Assembly (NCBI RefSeq): GCF_030818075.1
Contig: NZ_JAUSZZ010000001.1
Location: 1,922,001-1,986,000 of the forward strand
Direction: 5' to 3'
Length of the DNA: 64,000 nucleotides
DNA from: Microbacterium proteolyticum
GTDB lineage: Bacteria > Actinomycetota > Actinomycetes > Actinomycetales > Microbacteriaceae
Part shown: one piece after another, positions 1 through 8,873 of the stretch
Position numbering within the stretch: the first letter of the stretch is position 1
Layout of the letters: each line of letters opens with the position of its first letter
Notes under the pieces: model-generated
What the model was told of the DNA's origin: nothing
Seen by the model: the letters and a program-made list of their open reading frames with translations, nothing else
Databases searched by the model: none
Position numbers and translations under genes: made by a program

Positions 1-1
1 C

Positions 2-658
2 CGGCCGCTGCACCTCCCACGGGCGGCGGCGGCCGGGGGGCCGGGGCTGTTCATCACCTTCGAGGGCGGCGACGGGGCGGGGAAGACCACCCAGGCCACG
101 CTGCTCGAGCAGTGGGTGACGGCGCGGGGCCGCGCGGTCGTCCGCACGCGCGAGCCCGGCGGTACCGAGGTCGGGGTGCGCATCCGCGACATCGTCCTGC
201 ATCACCGCGGCCACATCGACCCCCGCGCTGAGGCGCTGCTCTACGCAGCGGATCGCGCGCATCACATCGCGACGTACGTGCGCCCGGCTGTCGCGCGCGG
301 CGACGTCGTCATCCAGGACCGGTATCTCGATTCGTCCGTCGCCTACCAGGGCGCGGGGCGTGTTCTGGATGCCGACGACGTGCGCGCGCTGTCGCTCTGG
401 GCGACCGATGGGCTGCTTCCGGACCTGACGGTGCTGCTCGATCTCGATCCGGCCGCAGCGCGGCGCCGCCTGGACGCGGACGAAAAGCCGTTCGACCGCC
501 TCGAGGCCGAGAAGGAGGAGTTCCACGCGCGCGTGCGTGCCGGCTTCCTCGCCCTCGCCGACGCTGAACCCGAGCGCTTCCTCGTTCTCGATGCGGAAGC
601 GGCCCCCGACGACCTCGCCGCACGTGTGCGCGAAGCCGTCGCCCACCGCCTCGACTGA
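2..658 (+). CDS. tmk: Thymidylate kinase, 5' end cut by window
   Basis: Phosphorylates dTMP to dTDP with ATP in the cytoplasm for dTTP synthesis. The frame is open from base 2 and carries the P-loop GGDGAGKTT at about 71-97, so an internal GTG at 116 would remove the nucleotide-binding site and cannot be the true start. No ATG or GTG lies in frame ahead of the P-loop, so the start is upstream of the window. The DR-Y motif (QDRYLDSSVAYQGAG) and a Rossmann-like C-terminus fit the family. holB follows, as in many Actinobacteria where the two replication-related genes are adjacent. The stop codon lies inside a 38-bp tandem duplication. Confidence 0.95.
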   Translation, partial: RPLHLPRAAAAGGPGLFITFEGGDGAGKTTQATLLEQWVTARGRAVVRTREPGGTEVGVRIRDIVLHHRGHIDPRAEALLYAADRAHHIATYVRPAVARGDVVIQDRYLDSSVAYQGAGRVLDADDVRALSLWATDGLLPDLTVLLDLDPAAARRRLDADEKPFDRLEAEKEEFHARVRAGFLALADAEPERFLVLDAEAAPDDLAARVREAVAHRLD

Positions 659-709
659 CCCGCGCACGCGCAGCCGTCGCCCACCGCCTCGACTGACCCG
701 CGCACGCGC
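634..709. repeat. 38-bp exact tandem duplication over the tmk stop
   Basis: Two perfect 38-bp copies lie head to tail at 634-671 and 672-709. The first copy holds the last tmk codons and its TGA, and the second repeats them in the intergenic space. The gene product is unchanged. Confidence 0.95.
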
Positions 710-760
710 GGCCCGGGCGATGCACAGTCGACCGCCAGCAGCGGTGTCCGACGCCCCGAT

Positions 761-766
761 TAGGCT
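761..766 (+). promoter_or_regulatory. -10 hexamer TAGGCT of holB, leaderless type
   Basis: TAGGCT ends 6 nt before the holB ATG at 773, placing the expected transcription start at or next to the start codon. No Shine-Dalgarno sequence precedes the ATG. Confidence 0.6.
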
Positions 767-772
767 GGGCCC

Positions 773-1951
773 ATGTCCGTCGCCCTCGATCCGTCCCCGT
801 CGGCCGCCGGCACGGCACCGTTCCCATGGGATGCCGTGTGGGGGCAGGACGAGGCCGTCGAGACGTTGCGCGCCGCGGCATCCGATCCCGCCGCCCTCGC
901 ACACGCGTGGCTGATCACAGGGCCTCCGGGGTCGGGGCGATCCACCCTCGCGTACGCCTTCGCGGCTGCCCTGATCGCCGACCCGGGAGATGAACGCGCC
1001 CAGCAGCAGGTGCTCGCGCGCACGCACCCCGATCTGACCGCTCTGCGGACCGAGCAGGTCGTCATCCGCATCGACGAGGCGCGTCGTCTCGTCGAGCGGG
1101 CGTCGTTCGCCCCCTCGCTCGGCCGTCACCGCGTGATCGTGGTCGAAGACGCCGATCGCATGGCCGAGCGCACCTCGAACGTGCTGCTGAAAGCCCTCGA
1201 AGAGCCACCCGAGAAGACGGTCTGGGTGCTGTGCGCGCCGAGCGACGCCGACCTGCTCCCCACCATCCGCTCGCGGGTGCGGGTGCTACGGCTGCGCGAG
1301 CCGACCGTCGCCGACGTGGCGGCGCTGATCGTGGAGCGCACCGGGGTCGCCGCGGAGGTCGCCGAGGAGTCGGCGCGCCATGCGCAGCGTCACATCGGCA
1401 TGGCGCAGCGTCTCGCGACCGACGACGACGCGCGCGCCCGCCGGGCCGAGACCCTCGACGCCGTGCTCGCCGTACGGGGGATCGGCGACGCCGTCGACGT
1501 CGCCGGTCGCATCGTGCGTCTCGCGACGGACGACGCCAAGGCCCTCACCGCCACGCGTGACGAGGAGGAGCGCCGCGCGCTGTTGCGCATGCTCGGCGTC
1601 GCCGAAGGTGCCGCCGTCCCGCCGTCGGTGCGTGGCCAGGTCAACGCGCTCGAAGACGACCAGAAGCGCCGCGCCACGCGCAGCCTGCGCGACGGCATCG
1701 ATCGCGTGCTCACCGACCTGCAATCGCTGTTCCGCGACGTGGTGATGATCCAGTACGGTCGCGAGTCCGACCTGGTCAACGGCGAGCGGATCGATGCCCT
1801 CCGTGCTCTGGCGGCCGAGTGGACGCCTGCGCGCACGCTCGGCGTGCTCGATCGCATCTCGGTGACGCGCCGCAACCTCGAGCAGAACGCCGCCCCGCTG
1901 CTGGCACTCGAGAGTCTCATGATCACCGTCGCGAACGGTTCCGCGCCGTGA
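773..1951 (+). CDS. holB: DNA polymerase III subunit delta'
   Basis: Clamp-loader subunit that works with gamma/tau and delta to load the beta clamp at replication forks. The 392-residue protein starts with an AAA+ fold: Walker A ITGPPGSGRST near residue 50, Walker B-like VVEDADRM near 125 and the sensor region VLLKALEEPP near 145. The Walker A lysine is arginine (GSGRST), as is usual in delta', which does not hydrolyse ATP. The ATG at 773 is chosen because the -10 hexamer TAGGCT lies 6 nt upstream. The stop overlaps the next start (GTGA), so translation is probably coupled. Confidence 0.95.
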   Translation: MSVALDPSPSAAGTAPFPWDAVWGQDEAVETLRAAASDPAALAHAWLITGPPGSGRSTLAYAFAAALIADPGDERAQQQVLARTHPDLTALRTEQVVIRIDEARRLVERASFAPSLGRHRVIVVEDADRMAERTSNVLLKALEEPPEKTVWVLCAPSDADLLPTIRSRVRVLRLREPTVADVAALIVERTGVAAEVAEESARHAQRHIGMAQRLATDDDARARRAETLDAVLAVRGIGDAVDVAGRIVRLATDDAKALTATRDEEERRALLRMLGVAEGAAVPPSVRGQVNALEDDQKRRATRSLRDGIDRVLTDLQSLFRDVVMIQYGRESDLVNGERIDALRALAAEWTPARTLGVLDRISVTRRNLEQNAAPLLALESLMITVANGSAP

Positions 1952-3489
1952 GCCTTCGTCGTCGCGTGACCGCGGCGGTTGCCGGGCTGACGGGCCTCGC
2001 CCTGGCACTATCGGGCTGCCTCTACGCGCAGATCCCGCCGATGGCGCCCGATACGGCGCGCTCGCTCGCGCCGCAGACCGACAGCGTCGACGCCGACCTC
2101 CTGCCGTATTACGGCCAGACGCTCACGTGGACCGACTGCGGCAGCGCCGGCTTCGACTGCACCACGGTCACCGCTCCGCGCGACTACGCCGACCCGTCGG
2201 CCGGTGACCTGCAGTTGGCGGTCATCCGCCATCGCGCCACGTCGGGCGAGCCCCTCGGTTCGCTTCTGACCAACCCCGGCGGGCCCGGAGTGAGCGGGGT
2301 GGACACGGTGCGCGACTCGCTCTCGCTCGTCGCCGACGAGAACCTCACCGCTGCGTACGACGTCATCGGCTTCGATCCGCGCGGGGTCGGTCAGTCCTCC
2401 GCTGTCACCTGCTACGACGCCGCCGGGATGGACGCCTTCCTGTACGACATCCCTCCGGGCGCGCGGGGGAGCGAGGAACGCAATGCCGAGCTCGAGAAGC
2501 GTCAGACCGATTTCGCGCAGGCGTGCGAGAGGGGGAGCGACGGCCTCCTGCCCCACATCTCCACCGAGAACGCCGCGCGCGACATGGACCTCCTGCGCGC
2601 CGTGCTCGGAGACGCCACGCTGAACTATCTGGGCTTCTCGTACGGTTCGCTCCTGGGCGCCACGTACGCCGGTCTCTTCCCCGAGCGGGTCGGGCGCATG
2701 GTGCTCGACGGGGGCATCGACCCGAGCCTCGACGGCAGCGCGAGCGGGATCGCGCAGGCGGTCGGGTTCGAGAACGCCCTGCGCGCCTTCATGGCCGACT
2801 GTCTGACGCGATCCGACTGCCCCTTCGCCGACTCCGTCGACGACGCGATGAGCGACCTCACGTCGCTGCTCGAACGGGTCGATGCGCGGCCCATCGCCGG
2901 TGGCGACGGTCGGCGTCTCGGCGCGGACACCCTCGTCACGGCGGTGCTCGCGGCGCTCTACAGCGACCAGAGCTGGCCGTACCTGCGCGTCGCCCTCACC
3001 GGCGCGCAGAACGGCGACGCGACCGTCGCGTTCCAGCTGGCGGACTTCTACAACGGCCGTGAGAACGGGCAGTATCCCAGCAACACGCTCGAGGCGCTCC
3101 GGGCCTACAACTGCGTGGACTTCCCCGACGAGGGCGACAGCGACGACGCGGCCCTGCAGAAGGAACTGGAGCAGAAGGCGCCGGTGATCGCACCGTACTG
3201 GCTCGGTCCGGACCCCTGCGCCGCATGGCCCGCGCCGCCCACCGGCACCCGCGCCCCGATCACCGCGCCCGGCTCGCCGCCGATCCTCGTGCTGGGCACG
3301 ACCGGCGACCCCGCCACGCCCTACACGGAGGCGCAGGCTCTCGCCTCCCAGCTCTCGCAGGGCGTCCTGGTCACCTACGTCGGCGAGGGGCACCTGGCGT
3401 ACAACAAGGGCAACGCGTGCGTGAACGGGGCGGTCGACGACTATCTCGTGAACGGCGTCGTCCCCGACGCGGGGCTGCGCTGCGACTAG
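1948..3489 (+). CDS. Secreted alpha/beta-hydrolase lipoprotein, tripeptidyl aminopeptidase-like (S33)
   Basis: Predicted exported serine hydrolase of 513 residues. The GTG at 1948 overlaps the holB stop by 4 nt and gives a clean lipoprotein signal: RRR, a hydrophobic stretch, then lipobox LSGC around residue 27. The nucleophile elbow GFSYGS places the catalytic serine at about residue 231. The C-terminal TAP-like region has the expected acid (TTGDPATPY) and histidine (GEGHLAYN). Family members cleave N-terminal peptides or hydrolyse small esters outside the membrane; the substrate here is unknown. Linkage to holB is common in Microbacteriaceae and seems organisational rather than functional. 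Confidence 0.88.
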   Translation: MSLRRRVTAAVAGLTGLALALSGCLYAQIPPMAPDTARSLAPQTDSVDADLLPYYGQTLTWTDCGSAGFDCTTVTAPRDYADPSAGDLQLAVIRHRATSGEPLGSLLTNPGGPGVSGVDTVRDSLSLVADENLTAAYDVIGFDPRGVGQSSAVTCYDAAGMDAFLYDIPPGARGSEERNAELEKRQTDFAQACERGSDGLLPHISTENAARDMDLLRAVLGDATLNYLGFSYGSLLGATYAGLFPERVGRMVLDGGIDPSLDGSASGIAQAVGFENALRAFMADCLTRSDCPFADSVDDAMSDLTSLLERVDARPIAGGDGRRLGADTLVTAVLAALYSDQSWPYLRVALTGAQNGDATVAFQLADFYNGRENGQYPSNTLEALRAYNCVDFPDEGDSDDAALQKELEQKAPVIAPYWLGPDPCAAWPAPPTGTRAPITAPGSPPILVLGTTGDPATPYTEAQALASQLSQGVLVTYVGEGHLAYNKGNACVNGAVDDYLVNGVVPDAGLRCD

Positions 3490-3499
3490 CGCTCCCGCC

Positions 3500-3505
3500 T
3501 AGGCT
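3500..3505 (+). promoter_or_regulatory. -10 hexamer TAGGCT upstream of deoC
   Basis: TAGGCT lies 28 nt before the deoC ATG, giving a short 5' leader. Unlike the leaderless genes here, deoC has a Shine-Dalgarno sequence GAGGAG at 3522-3527, 6 nt from the ATG. Confidence 0.5.
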
Positions 3506-3533
3506 TGTGTTGTCACACCCCGAGGAGACCCCT

Positions 3534-4205
3534 ATGACCGCGCCCATCGCCGACCTGGCGAGCTACATCGACCACACGCTGCTGAAGCCCGAGGCCACCC
3601 GTGCCGACGTCGAGCGACTCATCGCCGAGGGGGCGGAGCTCGGCACCTACAGCGTCTGCATCTCGCCGTCGTTCCTACCGGTCGAGCTGCCCGAGGGTCT
3701 CAAGCTGGCCGTCGTCTGCGGCTTCCCCAGCGGCAAGCACCACGCGGAGGTCAAGGCGGCGGAGGCGGCGCTGTCGGTCGCCCAGGGCGCCGATGAGATC
3801 GACATGGTCATCGACGTGGGCGCCGCCGTCGAGGGCCGCTACGACGCGGTCGAGGCCGAGATCCGCGCGGTGCGCCTGGCGGCTCCGGCGCCGACCGTGC
3901 TGAAAGTCATCATCGAGTCCGCCGCCTTGTCGGACGACGCGATCATCGCGGTCTGCGAGGCCGCCGTCGCCGCGGGAGCGGACTTCGTCAAGACATCGAC
4001 GGGTTTCCACCCCGCCGGCGGGGCGAGCGTCCACGCGGTCGAACTCATGAAGCGCACGGTCGGCGATCGTGCCGAGGTCAAGGCATCCGGAGGGGTGCGC
4101 ACCCGCGCTGCCGCCGAGGAGATGATCGCCGCGGGAGCGACGCGTCTGGGCCTGTCGTCCAGCCGCGACATCCTCGCCGACCGATCCGCCACCGGCGACT
4201 ACTGA
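3534..4205 (+). CDS. deoC: Deoxyribose-phosphate aldolase
   Basis: Cleaves 2-deoxyribose-5-phosphate to glyceraldehyde-3-phosphate and acetaldehyde in deoxynucleoside catabolism. The 223-residue TIM barrel carries the Schiff-base lysine in FVKTSTGF, the assisting lysine in EVKASGG, and the N-terminal YIDHTLLKP motif. The ATG at 3534 is preceded by GAGGAG. No other deo gene is adjacent, so it appears monocistronic, with its own -10 hexamer and followed by tRNA-Thr. Confidence 0.96.
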   Translation: MTAPIADLASYIDHTLLKPEATRADVERLIAEGAELGTYSVCISPSFLPVELPEGLKLAVVCGFPSGKHHAEVKAAEAALSVAQGADEIDMVIDVGAAVEGRYDAVEAEIRAVRLAAPAPTVLKVIIESAALSDDAIIAVCEAAVAAGADFVKTSTGFHPAGGASVHAVELMKRTVGDRAEVKASGGVRTRAAAEEMIAAGATRLGLSSSRDILADRSATGDY

Positions 4206-4281
4206 CCCCCGTGCCCCGCGTGTGCGCGGGAGCCTGGGAAGCATGTAAGATCGATGATCGTGCACGCGACAGCGCGCACAT

Positions 4282-4354
4282 GCCGCCTTAGCTCAGACGG
4301 CAGAGCGATTCACTCGTAATGAATAGGTCAAGGGTTCGATTCCCTTAGGCGGCT
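4282..4354 (+). tRNA. tRNA-Thr (anticodon CGT)
   Basis: A 73-nt cloverleaf. The acceptor stem GCCGCCT pairs with AGGCGGC, the anticodon stem ATTCA/TGAAT encloses the loop CTCGTAA, and the T-arm contains GGTTCGATTCC. CCA is not encoded. A likely -10 (TAAGAT, 4246-4251) lies 30 nt upstream. Confidence 0.96.
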
Positions 4355-4360
4355 CCGAAG

Positions 4361-4394
4361 GCCCCCACCCGCTTCCACCGGGTGGGGGTCTTTC
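4361..4394 (+). terminator. Rho-independent terminator after tRNA-Thr
   Basis: A GC-rich hairpin (CCCCCACCCG with CGGGTGGGGG) is followed by TCTTTCTC, directly downstream of the tRNA 3' end. Confidence 0.85.
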
Positions 4395-4566
4395 TCATCC
4401 CTGCACCGACGTCTCCGCCCGCCCCGGGTCTTGATCAGATCGGACGGGCCCGGATGCCGTGTCCTCTCGCGGACGGGGAGGGAAGCCCCATGCGACCCGC
4501 CCGATAGGCTGGAGCCCCGCGCCACCCGAAGCCGCGGTGCCCGTCCGCTACCCGCTGGAGTCTGCC

Positions 4567-4962
4567 GTGTCGAACGCCGTCGACGCTCTGATCGAGATCT
4601 TCACGTGGGTCGGCCTGGGTGCGGGGCTGCTGTTGGCGGTCGCCGCGGTGATCCTGCTGCTCGCCGATGGAACGTGGCTGCCCGCGCGCGCGGTCGTCGA
4701 GCGCGTCGCAGACGGGCGTGTGGTGCGGTGGTTCGATGACGAGGGCGGGGTCAACGAAGCACCCCTTTCGGCGCATGACGACGCCAAGATCGGCTCGGCC
4801 GACATGGCCGACATCTTCTACCGGCGGGGGAGTGCGAACCGCATGCGCCTGACGCGATCATCCCCCGTGGTGCGTTTCGTCTCGCTGCTCGCGGCGGGGG
4901 TCCTGACGCTGGGGCTCGTGGCGTTCATCGTCTCGATCGTGCTGTTGTTCGCCCGCGGCTGA
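4567..4962 (+). CDS. Small two-TM membrane protein, unknown function
   Basis: The protein has 131 residues: a hydrophobic helix near 15-38, a charged central part (about 40-95) that is probably cytoplasmic, and a second helix near 103-125. The GTG at 4567 is preferred because GGAG lies 6 nt upstream; an in-frame GTG at 4537 and a longer frame from 4459 lack a ribosome site. No recognised domain. The gene stands alone between tRNA-Thr and the nicotinamidase. Confidence 0.65.
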   Translation: MSNAVDALIEIFTWVGLGAGLLLAVAAVILLLADGTWLPARAVVERVADGRVVRWFDDEGGVNEAPLSAHDDAKIGSADMADIFYRRGSANRMRLTRSSPVVRFVSLLAAGVLTLGLVAFIVSIVLLFARG

Positions 4963-5051
4963 GGCGCTCGCCGCCACCGCCCCCCGGGCGCCGCGACGTC
5001 GGCGCTGCGCGCACCGCCCGCGCACCTCGCCCGCGGGACCGGCGACGCGCG

Positions 5052-5057
5052 TAGGCT
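5052..5057 (+). promoter_or_regulatory. -10 hexamer TAGGCT of the nicotinamidase gene, leaderless type
   Basis: The hexamer ends 6 nt before the ATG at 5064, the same geometry as holB. No Shine-Dalgarno sequence is visible. Confidence 0.6.
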
Positions 5058-5063
5058 CGGGTC

Positions 5064-5642
5064 ATGACTCGCGCCCTCTTCATCGTCGACGTGCAGAACG
5101 ACTTCACCGAGCGTGGAGCACTGGGAGTCGTCGGCGGCGACGCGGTCGCCGAGCGCATCTCGCGCTATCTGGAGGTCCATGCGGACGAGTACACCGTCGT
5201 CGTCGCCTCGCGCGACTGGCACCACGGCGATGACGACAACGGCGGCCACTTCTCCGCCACCCCCGATTTCGTCGACAGTTGGCCGGTGCACTGCGTGGGC
5301 GGCACGTTCGGCGCCGAGTACGACGAGGTGTTCGACACGACGCGCGTCACCCACCACCTGAAGAAGGGGCAGGGCAAGCCCGCGTACTCGCTGTTCGAGG
5401 GCGTTTCCGACGAGGGCGAGACGGCCGCAACGATCCTCGACGCGCGCGGCATCCGCGACATCGACATCGCGGGCATCGCCACCGATTACTGCGTGCGGGC
5501 ATCAGCGCTCGACGCCCTGGCCTCGGGGCGTGGCGTGCGGGTGCTCACCGACCTGATCGCGGGCGTGCATCCCGTCTCCAGCGCTGCCGCCTTGACTGAG
5601 ATCGAGGCCGCGGGCGCCCAGCTCACGGCATCCGGGGACTGA
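5064..5642 (+). CDS. pncA: Nicotinamidase, isochorismatase superfamily
   Basis: Deamidates nicotinamide to nicotinate for NAD salvage. The 192-residue protein has the catalytic triad of the family: D9 (FIVDVQNDF), a lysine at about 100 (HHLKKGQGK) and C143 (GIATDYCV). The metal-binding set D51, H53 and H62 (RDWHHGDD...GHF) is typical of true nicotinamidases rather than generic isochorismatase-like hydrolases. Pyrazinamidase activity would be expected as a side reaction. Transcription is probably leaderless. Confidence 0.9.
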   Translation: MTRALFIVDVQNDFTERGALGVVGGDAVAERISRYLEVHADEYTVVVASRDWHHGDDDNGGHFSATPDFVDSWPVHCVGGTFGAEYDEVFDTTRVTHHLKKGQGKPAYSLFEGVSDEGETAATILDARGIRDIDIAGIATDYCVRASALDALASGRGVRVLTDLIAGVHPVSSAAALTEIEAAGAQLTASGD

Positions 5643-5951
5643 ACCCGCTCGACTCGGTAGGGCGTCGTCCGTCCGCGGGACGGTGATCGTGCCCGTCGTC
5701 TCCGCGCCGCGCGCTGGTGACGCGAAGAACACGGCGTGCTCGCCGAGAAGGCGCCTCGCCCTCGTCCGCCCAGACCTGACCGTCCCCGCCGGTGGGGATC
5801 GACTCACGGATGCTGGCGGCGACTTGTCCGGACCGTCCCGTCGGCGGGAGCAGCCCACCGGCGACGGCGCTCAGGCGTTCGCGGCGGATGTCGGAGGAGC
5901 GCACGCTCGTCGAACGCGATCGATGGAGCAGACGTCGGCCCGTGGTGGCCG
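5643..5951. other. 309-bp intergenic stretch without a convincing gene
   Basis: This is the convergent space between pncA and the molybdopterin oxidoreductase. Arginine-rich open frames cross it on both strands, but none has a start signal or recognisable motif. It may be the remains of a lost gene; no terminator hairpin stands out. Confidence 0.5.
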
Positions 5952-7541
5952 TCAGGAGGACACGGTGACGAGCGTTCGCTGCCACCCGCTGGAGCCGTCG
6001 GGGGCGATCGGGGCCTGATCCTGGATCTGCAGGTTGCCCTGCTTGTCAGTCGCGCGGACGGCGATGTAGTGCGATCCGGGCTCGGCGTTCCAGTCCAGCC
6101 TCCACTGCACCCACGACTGGTCGTTGATGGGGGTCGACAGCTGCGTCTCCTGCCAGTCGCCGTCGTCGATGCTGACCTCGACCTTCTGCACGCCCACGGG
6201 CTGCGCCCACGCCATTCCGGCGATGACGACGGTGCCGGCGGTAACCGGTGTGCCGAGCTTCGGGGTGTCCACGCGCGACGACATTTTGATCGGGGCCTCG
6301 GCGGAGTACCCGCGCGGCGTCCAGTACGCCTCGTCCTGATCGAACCGGGTGACCGTCAGCTTGGTCACCCACTTCGTGGCCGACACGTAGCCGTACAGAC
6401 CCGGCACGACCATGCGCACGGGGAAACCGTGCTCGAAGGGCAGGGGCTCCCCGTTCATGGCGACGGCGAAGATGGCATCCAGGTTGTCGTCGGTGAGCGA
6501 CGACAGGGGAGTGGATGCCGTGTACCCGTCGACGCTCTCGGAGAGCACCATGTCGGCGTCGGCCTGCACTCCGGCCATGCGCAGCACGTCGCGGATGGGG
6601 ACGCCCGTCCAGATGGCGTTGCCGACCAAGCCGCCGCCGACCTCGTTGGACACGCAGGTGAGGGTCACGCCGTACTCGTCGAGGCCCATGCCGACGAGGT
6701 CGTCGAAGCTGAGCTCGATCGGGGTGTCGACCATGCCCTCGATCGACAGACGCCAGGTGGTCGGATCGACGTTGGGGACGGTGAGCGCGGTGTCGACGCG
6801 GTAGAAGTCGCCGTTGGGGGTGATGATCGGGGTCAGCCCGTCGATGTCGAGGTCCGCTCCGGCCGGCACGGTGACCGTCGTCCGGGCCGCGGGCAGACGC
6901 AGCGCATCACGTGCCGCGGCGACCGAGGCCGTCGTGGCGTTCAGCACGCGGGCTCCGACCCCGACGACGACGGCGCCGACGGCCGTGAGACCGGTCAGGA
7001 GCAGGAACTGACGGCGGTTCGCGCCCGCCTTGTGCGCGTCGCGCGCGCTCGCCGCACGGATCCAGCGCCGCAGGCGCGAGATGCTCAGCAGCAGGACCAC
7101 GATGCCCACGACGGTGCCGAGAACCGGGGGGAGCCAGGCCAGCGCGCCGGCGCCGGCACGCGTGAGGATGGCGGCCGTGGCGAGGATCCCGCCGATGCCG
7201 ATCAGCACCGCGCCGACGAAGCGGAACCGGTACTCCAGGATGCCGGCGACCGCCGAAGCGACCGCCGCCCCCAGCCCGACACCGACGAGGAGGGCGATCT
7301 TGTCGGACTCCCCGAAGAGGGTGATGGCGAGTTCTTTCAACGGCCGGGGGACGATGTCGACGATGAAGGAGCCGACCGCGAGCACGGGGCTCGCGGAGCG
7401 GGCGACGAGGGCGGCGAACATCTCGGCGACGGCGAGGAGCACGGCGGCGGCGACGATGCCCGCGAATGCCGCCCACGGCCAGGCGTGCGGTCGACGCACG
7501 GTGGGGGCCTCGGTGGTCCGGGCCGCGGTGTCGGTAGTCAT
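5952..7541 (-). CDS. Membrane-anchored molybdopterin-dependent oxidoreductase (sulfite oxidase/YedY-like)
   Basis: The 529-residue protein has an N-terminal membrane part of about five helices (residues 20-200) and then a Moco-binding sulfite-oxidase-type domain. The pterin cysteine lies in VTLTCVSNEVGG. A C-terminal Ig-like dimerisation domain (PVTAGTVVIAG, GVQKVEVSIDDG) follows. Substrate and electron acceptor cannot be read from sequence; the anchor suggests the catalytic domain faces outward and passes electrons to the chain. The ATG at 7541 is chosen because GAGGGA precedes it. An internal RRQF before the last helix recalls a Tat motif but lies inside the membrane part. Confidence 0.85.
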   Translation of the reverse strand: MTTDTAARTTEAPTVRRPHAWPWAAFAGIVAAAVLLAVAEMFAALVARSASPVLAVGSFIVDIVPRPLKELAITLFGESDKIALLVGVGLGAAVASAVAGILEYRFRFVGAVLIGIGGILATAAILTRAGAGALAWLPPVLGTVVGIVVLLLSISRLRRWIRAASARDAHKAGANRRQFLLLTGLTAVGAVVVGVGARVLNATTASVAAARDALRLPAARTTVTVPAGADLDIDGLTPIITPNGDFYRVDTALTVPNVDPTTWRLSIEGMVDTPIELSFDDLVGMGLDEYGVTLTCVSNEVGGGLVGNAIWTGVPIRDVLRMAGVQADADMVLSESVDGYTASTPLSSLTDDNLDAIFAVAMNGEPLPFEHGFPVRMVVPGLYGYVSATKWVTKLTVTRFDQDEAYWTPRGYSAEAPIKMSSRVDTPKLGTPVTAGTVVIAGMAWAQPVGVQKVEVSIDDGDWQETQLSTPINDQSWVQWRLDWNAEPGSHYIAVRATDKQGNLQIQDQAPIAPDGSSGWQRTLVTVSS

Positions 7542-7643
7542 GGCATCCCTCGTTTCCGCGGTCCGCGCACGCGCGATCCGCCTCACCAGGTCTTCGGAAC
7601 GGCAGCGGGATCGGATGCCGCCCCGGCGGGCCGCGGCCGGCGC

Positions 7644-8480
7644 TCACTCCGGCAGGAAGGTCACCGGAAGACCGGCGATCGGGAGCCCCGAGGCCTCGAT
7701 CGCGGTCACGATGGCGCGGTGTTCGTCCGCGGGGGCCACGACCTGGACCTTGTCGACGCCGTCGATCGGAGTGCCGCTCCCGCCGACGAAGAACCCGGTC
7801 ACCCCGTGCTCGGACGACAGCCGGCGCAGAAGCGTTCCGTATGCGGCGCCCTCGTCCGCGCGGACCTCCACCCCCAGCGTCGCCCCGCCCACGTCGGTGA
7901 GGACGCCGGATGCCAGCCCGGCCGCCTCCCGGACGGCGTCGACCTGCGCGACGAGCGGGATGAGTTCGTCGAGCTGTGCGTCGATCGACGAGAGGGCGAA
8001 GCGGCCGTCGTCCCCCGTGACGGCCTGCACGGTCGCTCCGGGCACGACACGGTCGAGCGCGCCGACGAGGGACGGTGCCTCGAAACCGAAGGTGGGGCAT
8101 ACGTCCACAGGATCGGAGAACAGCGAGACGAGGCCGTCGGAGGCGGTCTCCAGCTGGAACTCCCACTGAACGGCCTCGGGGTGACCGGAGGTGCAGGCCA
8201 CCTCGACCACGGCGGGGAGTGCTGCGGCATCCGCCGTCACCGAGATCCACGACGACGGGTCGGAGAACGTGGGCGCCTCCACCCATCGTTCCTTCTCGAG
8301 GGCCTCGACACCGGCGACGGCTGCGATGTCCGCACCGAGCGCGTCGAAAGCGGCGGTCGGACGGTCGAAGTGCGTCTCGTCGATCATCCACCCGAGAAGG
8401 ACGAGGCCGCCCCCGCACGCGAGGATCGCCGCCCCGATCACGGCGGCGATCCCGATGCGCGTCCTGTTCGACTGCGGCAT
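7644..8480 (-). CDS. Exported or membrane-anchored hypothetical protein
   Basis: A protein of 278 residues with a short basic N-terminus (SNRTR) and one hydrophobic helix at about 9-32, then an extracytoplasmic region with no recognised domain. The helix can be a signal anchor; there is no lipobox (ILACGG is a poor match). Cysteines in VACTSG and DVCPTF may form a disulfide. It lies upstream of the oxidoreductase on the same strand, 102 nt away, so co-transcription is possible but unproven. Confidence 0.6.
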   Translation of the reverse strand: MPQSNRTRIGIAAVIGAAILACGGGLVLLGWMIDETHFDRPTAAFDALGADIAAVAGVEALEKERWVEAPTFSDPSSWISVTADAAALPAVVEVACTSGHPEAVQWEFQLETASDGLVSLFSDPVDVCPTFGFEAPSLVGALDRVVPGATVQAVTGDDGRFALSSIDAQLDELIPLVAQVDAVREAAGLASGVLTDVGGATLGVEVRADEGAAYGTLLRRLSSEHGVTGFFVGGSGTPIDGVDKVQVVAPADEHRAIVTAIEASGLPIAGLPVTFLPE

Positions 8481-8550
8481 CCCTCGCCCCCCGTCGTGCG
8501 GATTCCCACCGTAGAGTCGGGACGTTAACGCGAGGCGAACGAGGGGAGAA

Positions 8551-8736
8551 TCAGCGGTTCTGCCGCTGCTTCAGCACCTTCGCCGCGACCTTCCGGCGGA
8601 TCTTCTGCACCTTCGGGTCCTTCCAGACCCGGTAGGCGACCGTACCGGCCGCGACGGCGCGGCCGAGGGCCGTGCGTGCGAGCACCGCCCCCGCGAGGCC
8701 CACTGCTCCGGTTCCGATCCAGCGTCCGACACCCAT
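8551..8736 (-). CDS. Small basic membrane-associated protein
   Basis: A 61-residue protein with a glycine/alanine-rich hydrophobic segment (about 5-32) and a very basic C-terminus (KIRRKVAAKVLKQRQNR). The ATG at 8736 is preferred over longer frames because AAGGAAT lies just upstream. No family recognised. Confidence 0.6.
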   Translation of the reverse strand: MGVGRWIGTGAVGLAGAVLARTALGRAVAAGTVAYRVWKDPKVQKIRRKVAAKVLKQRQNR

Positions 8737-8873
8737 GCTGATTCCTTTCGTCGGGTCGTGAGATTCCAGCCAACGCGACGCGGACGGAGCCGGGGTGGCC
8801 GTTGCGTGATGCAGCCTGTTGTGCTGTGTCGCGTTGCGGCCCACGGCCGTCCCCGGCCGAGGACGAGGGCGCG

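Noticed and set aside
116..658. GTG at 116 as the tmk start
   Set aside because: It would remove the P-loop GGDGAGKTT that is in frame just upstream.
5643..5951. Short regulator gene on the minus strand between pncA and the oxidoreductase
   Set aside because: The frame has no ribosome site, start or recognisable fold; it is left as a gap.
5736..8528. 930-codon open frame on the plus strand
   Set aside because: Lies antisense to the molybdopterin oxidoreductase and the lipid-anchored hypothetical gene. Its product is Arg/Gly/Asp-rich with no domain, an effect of high GC.
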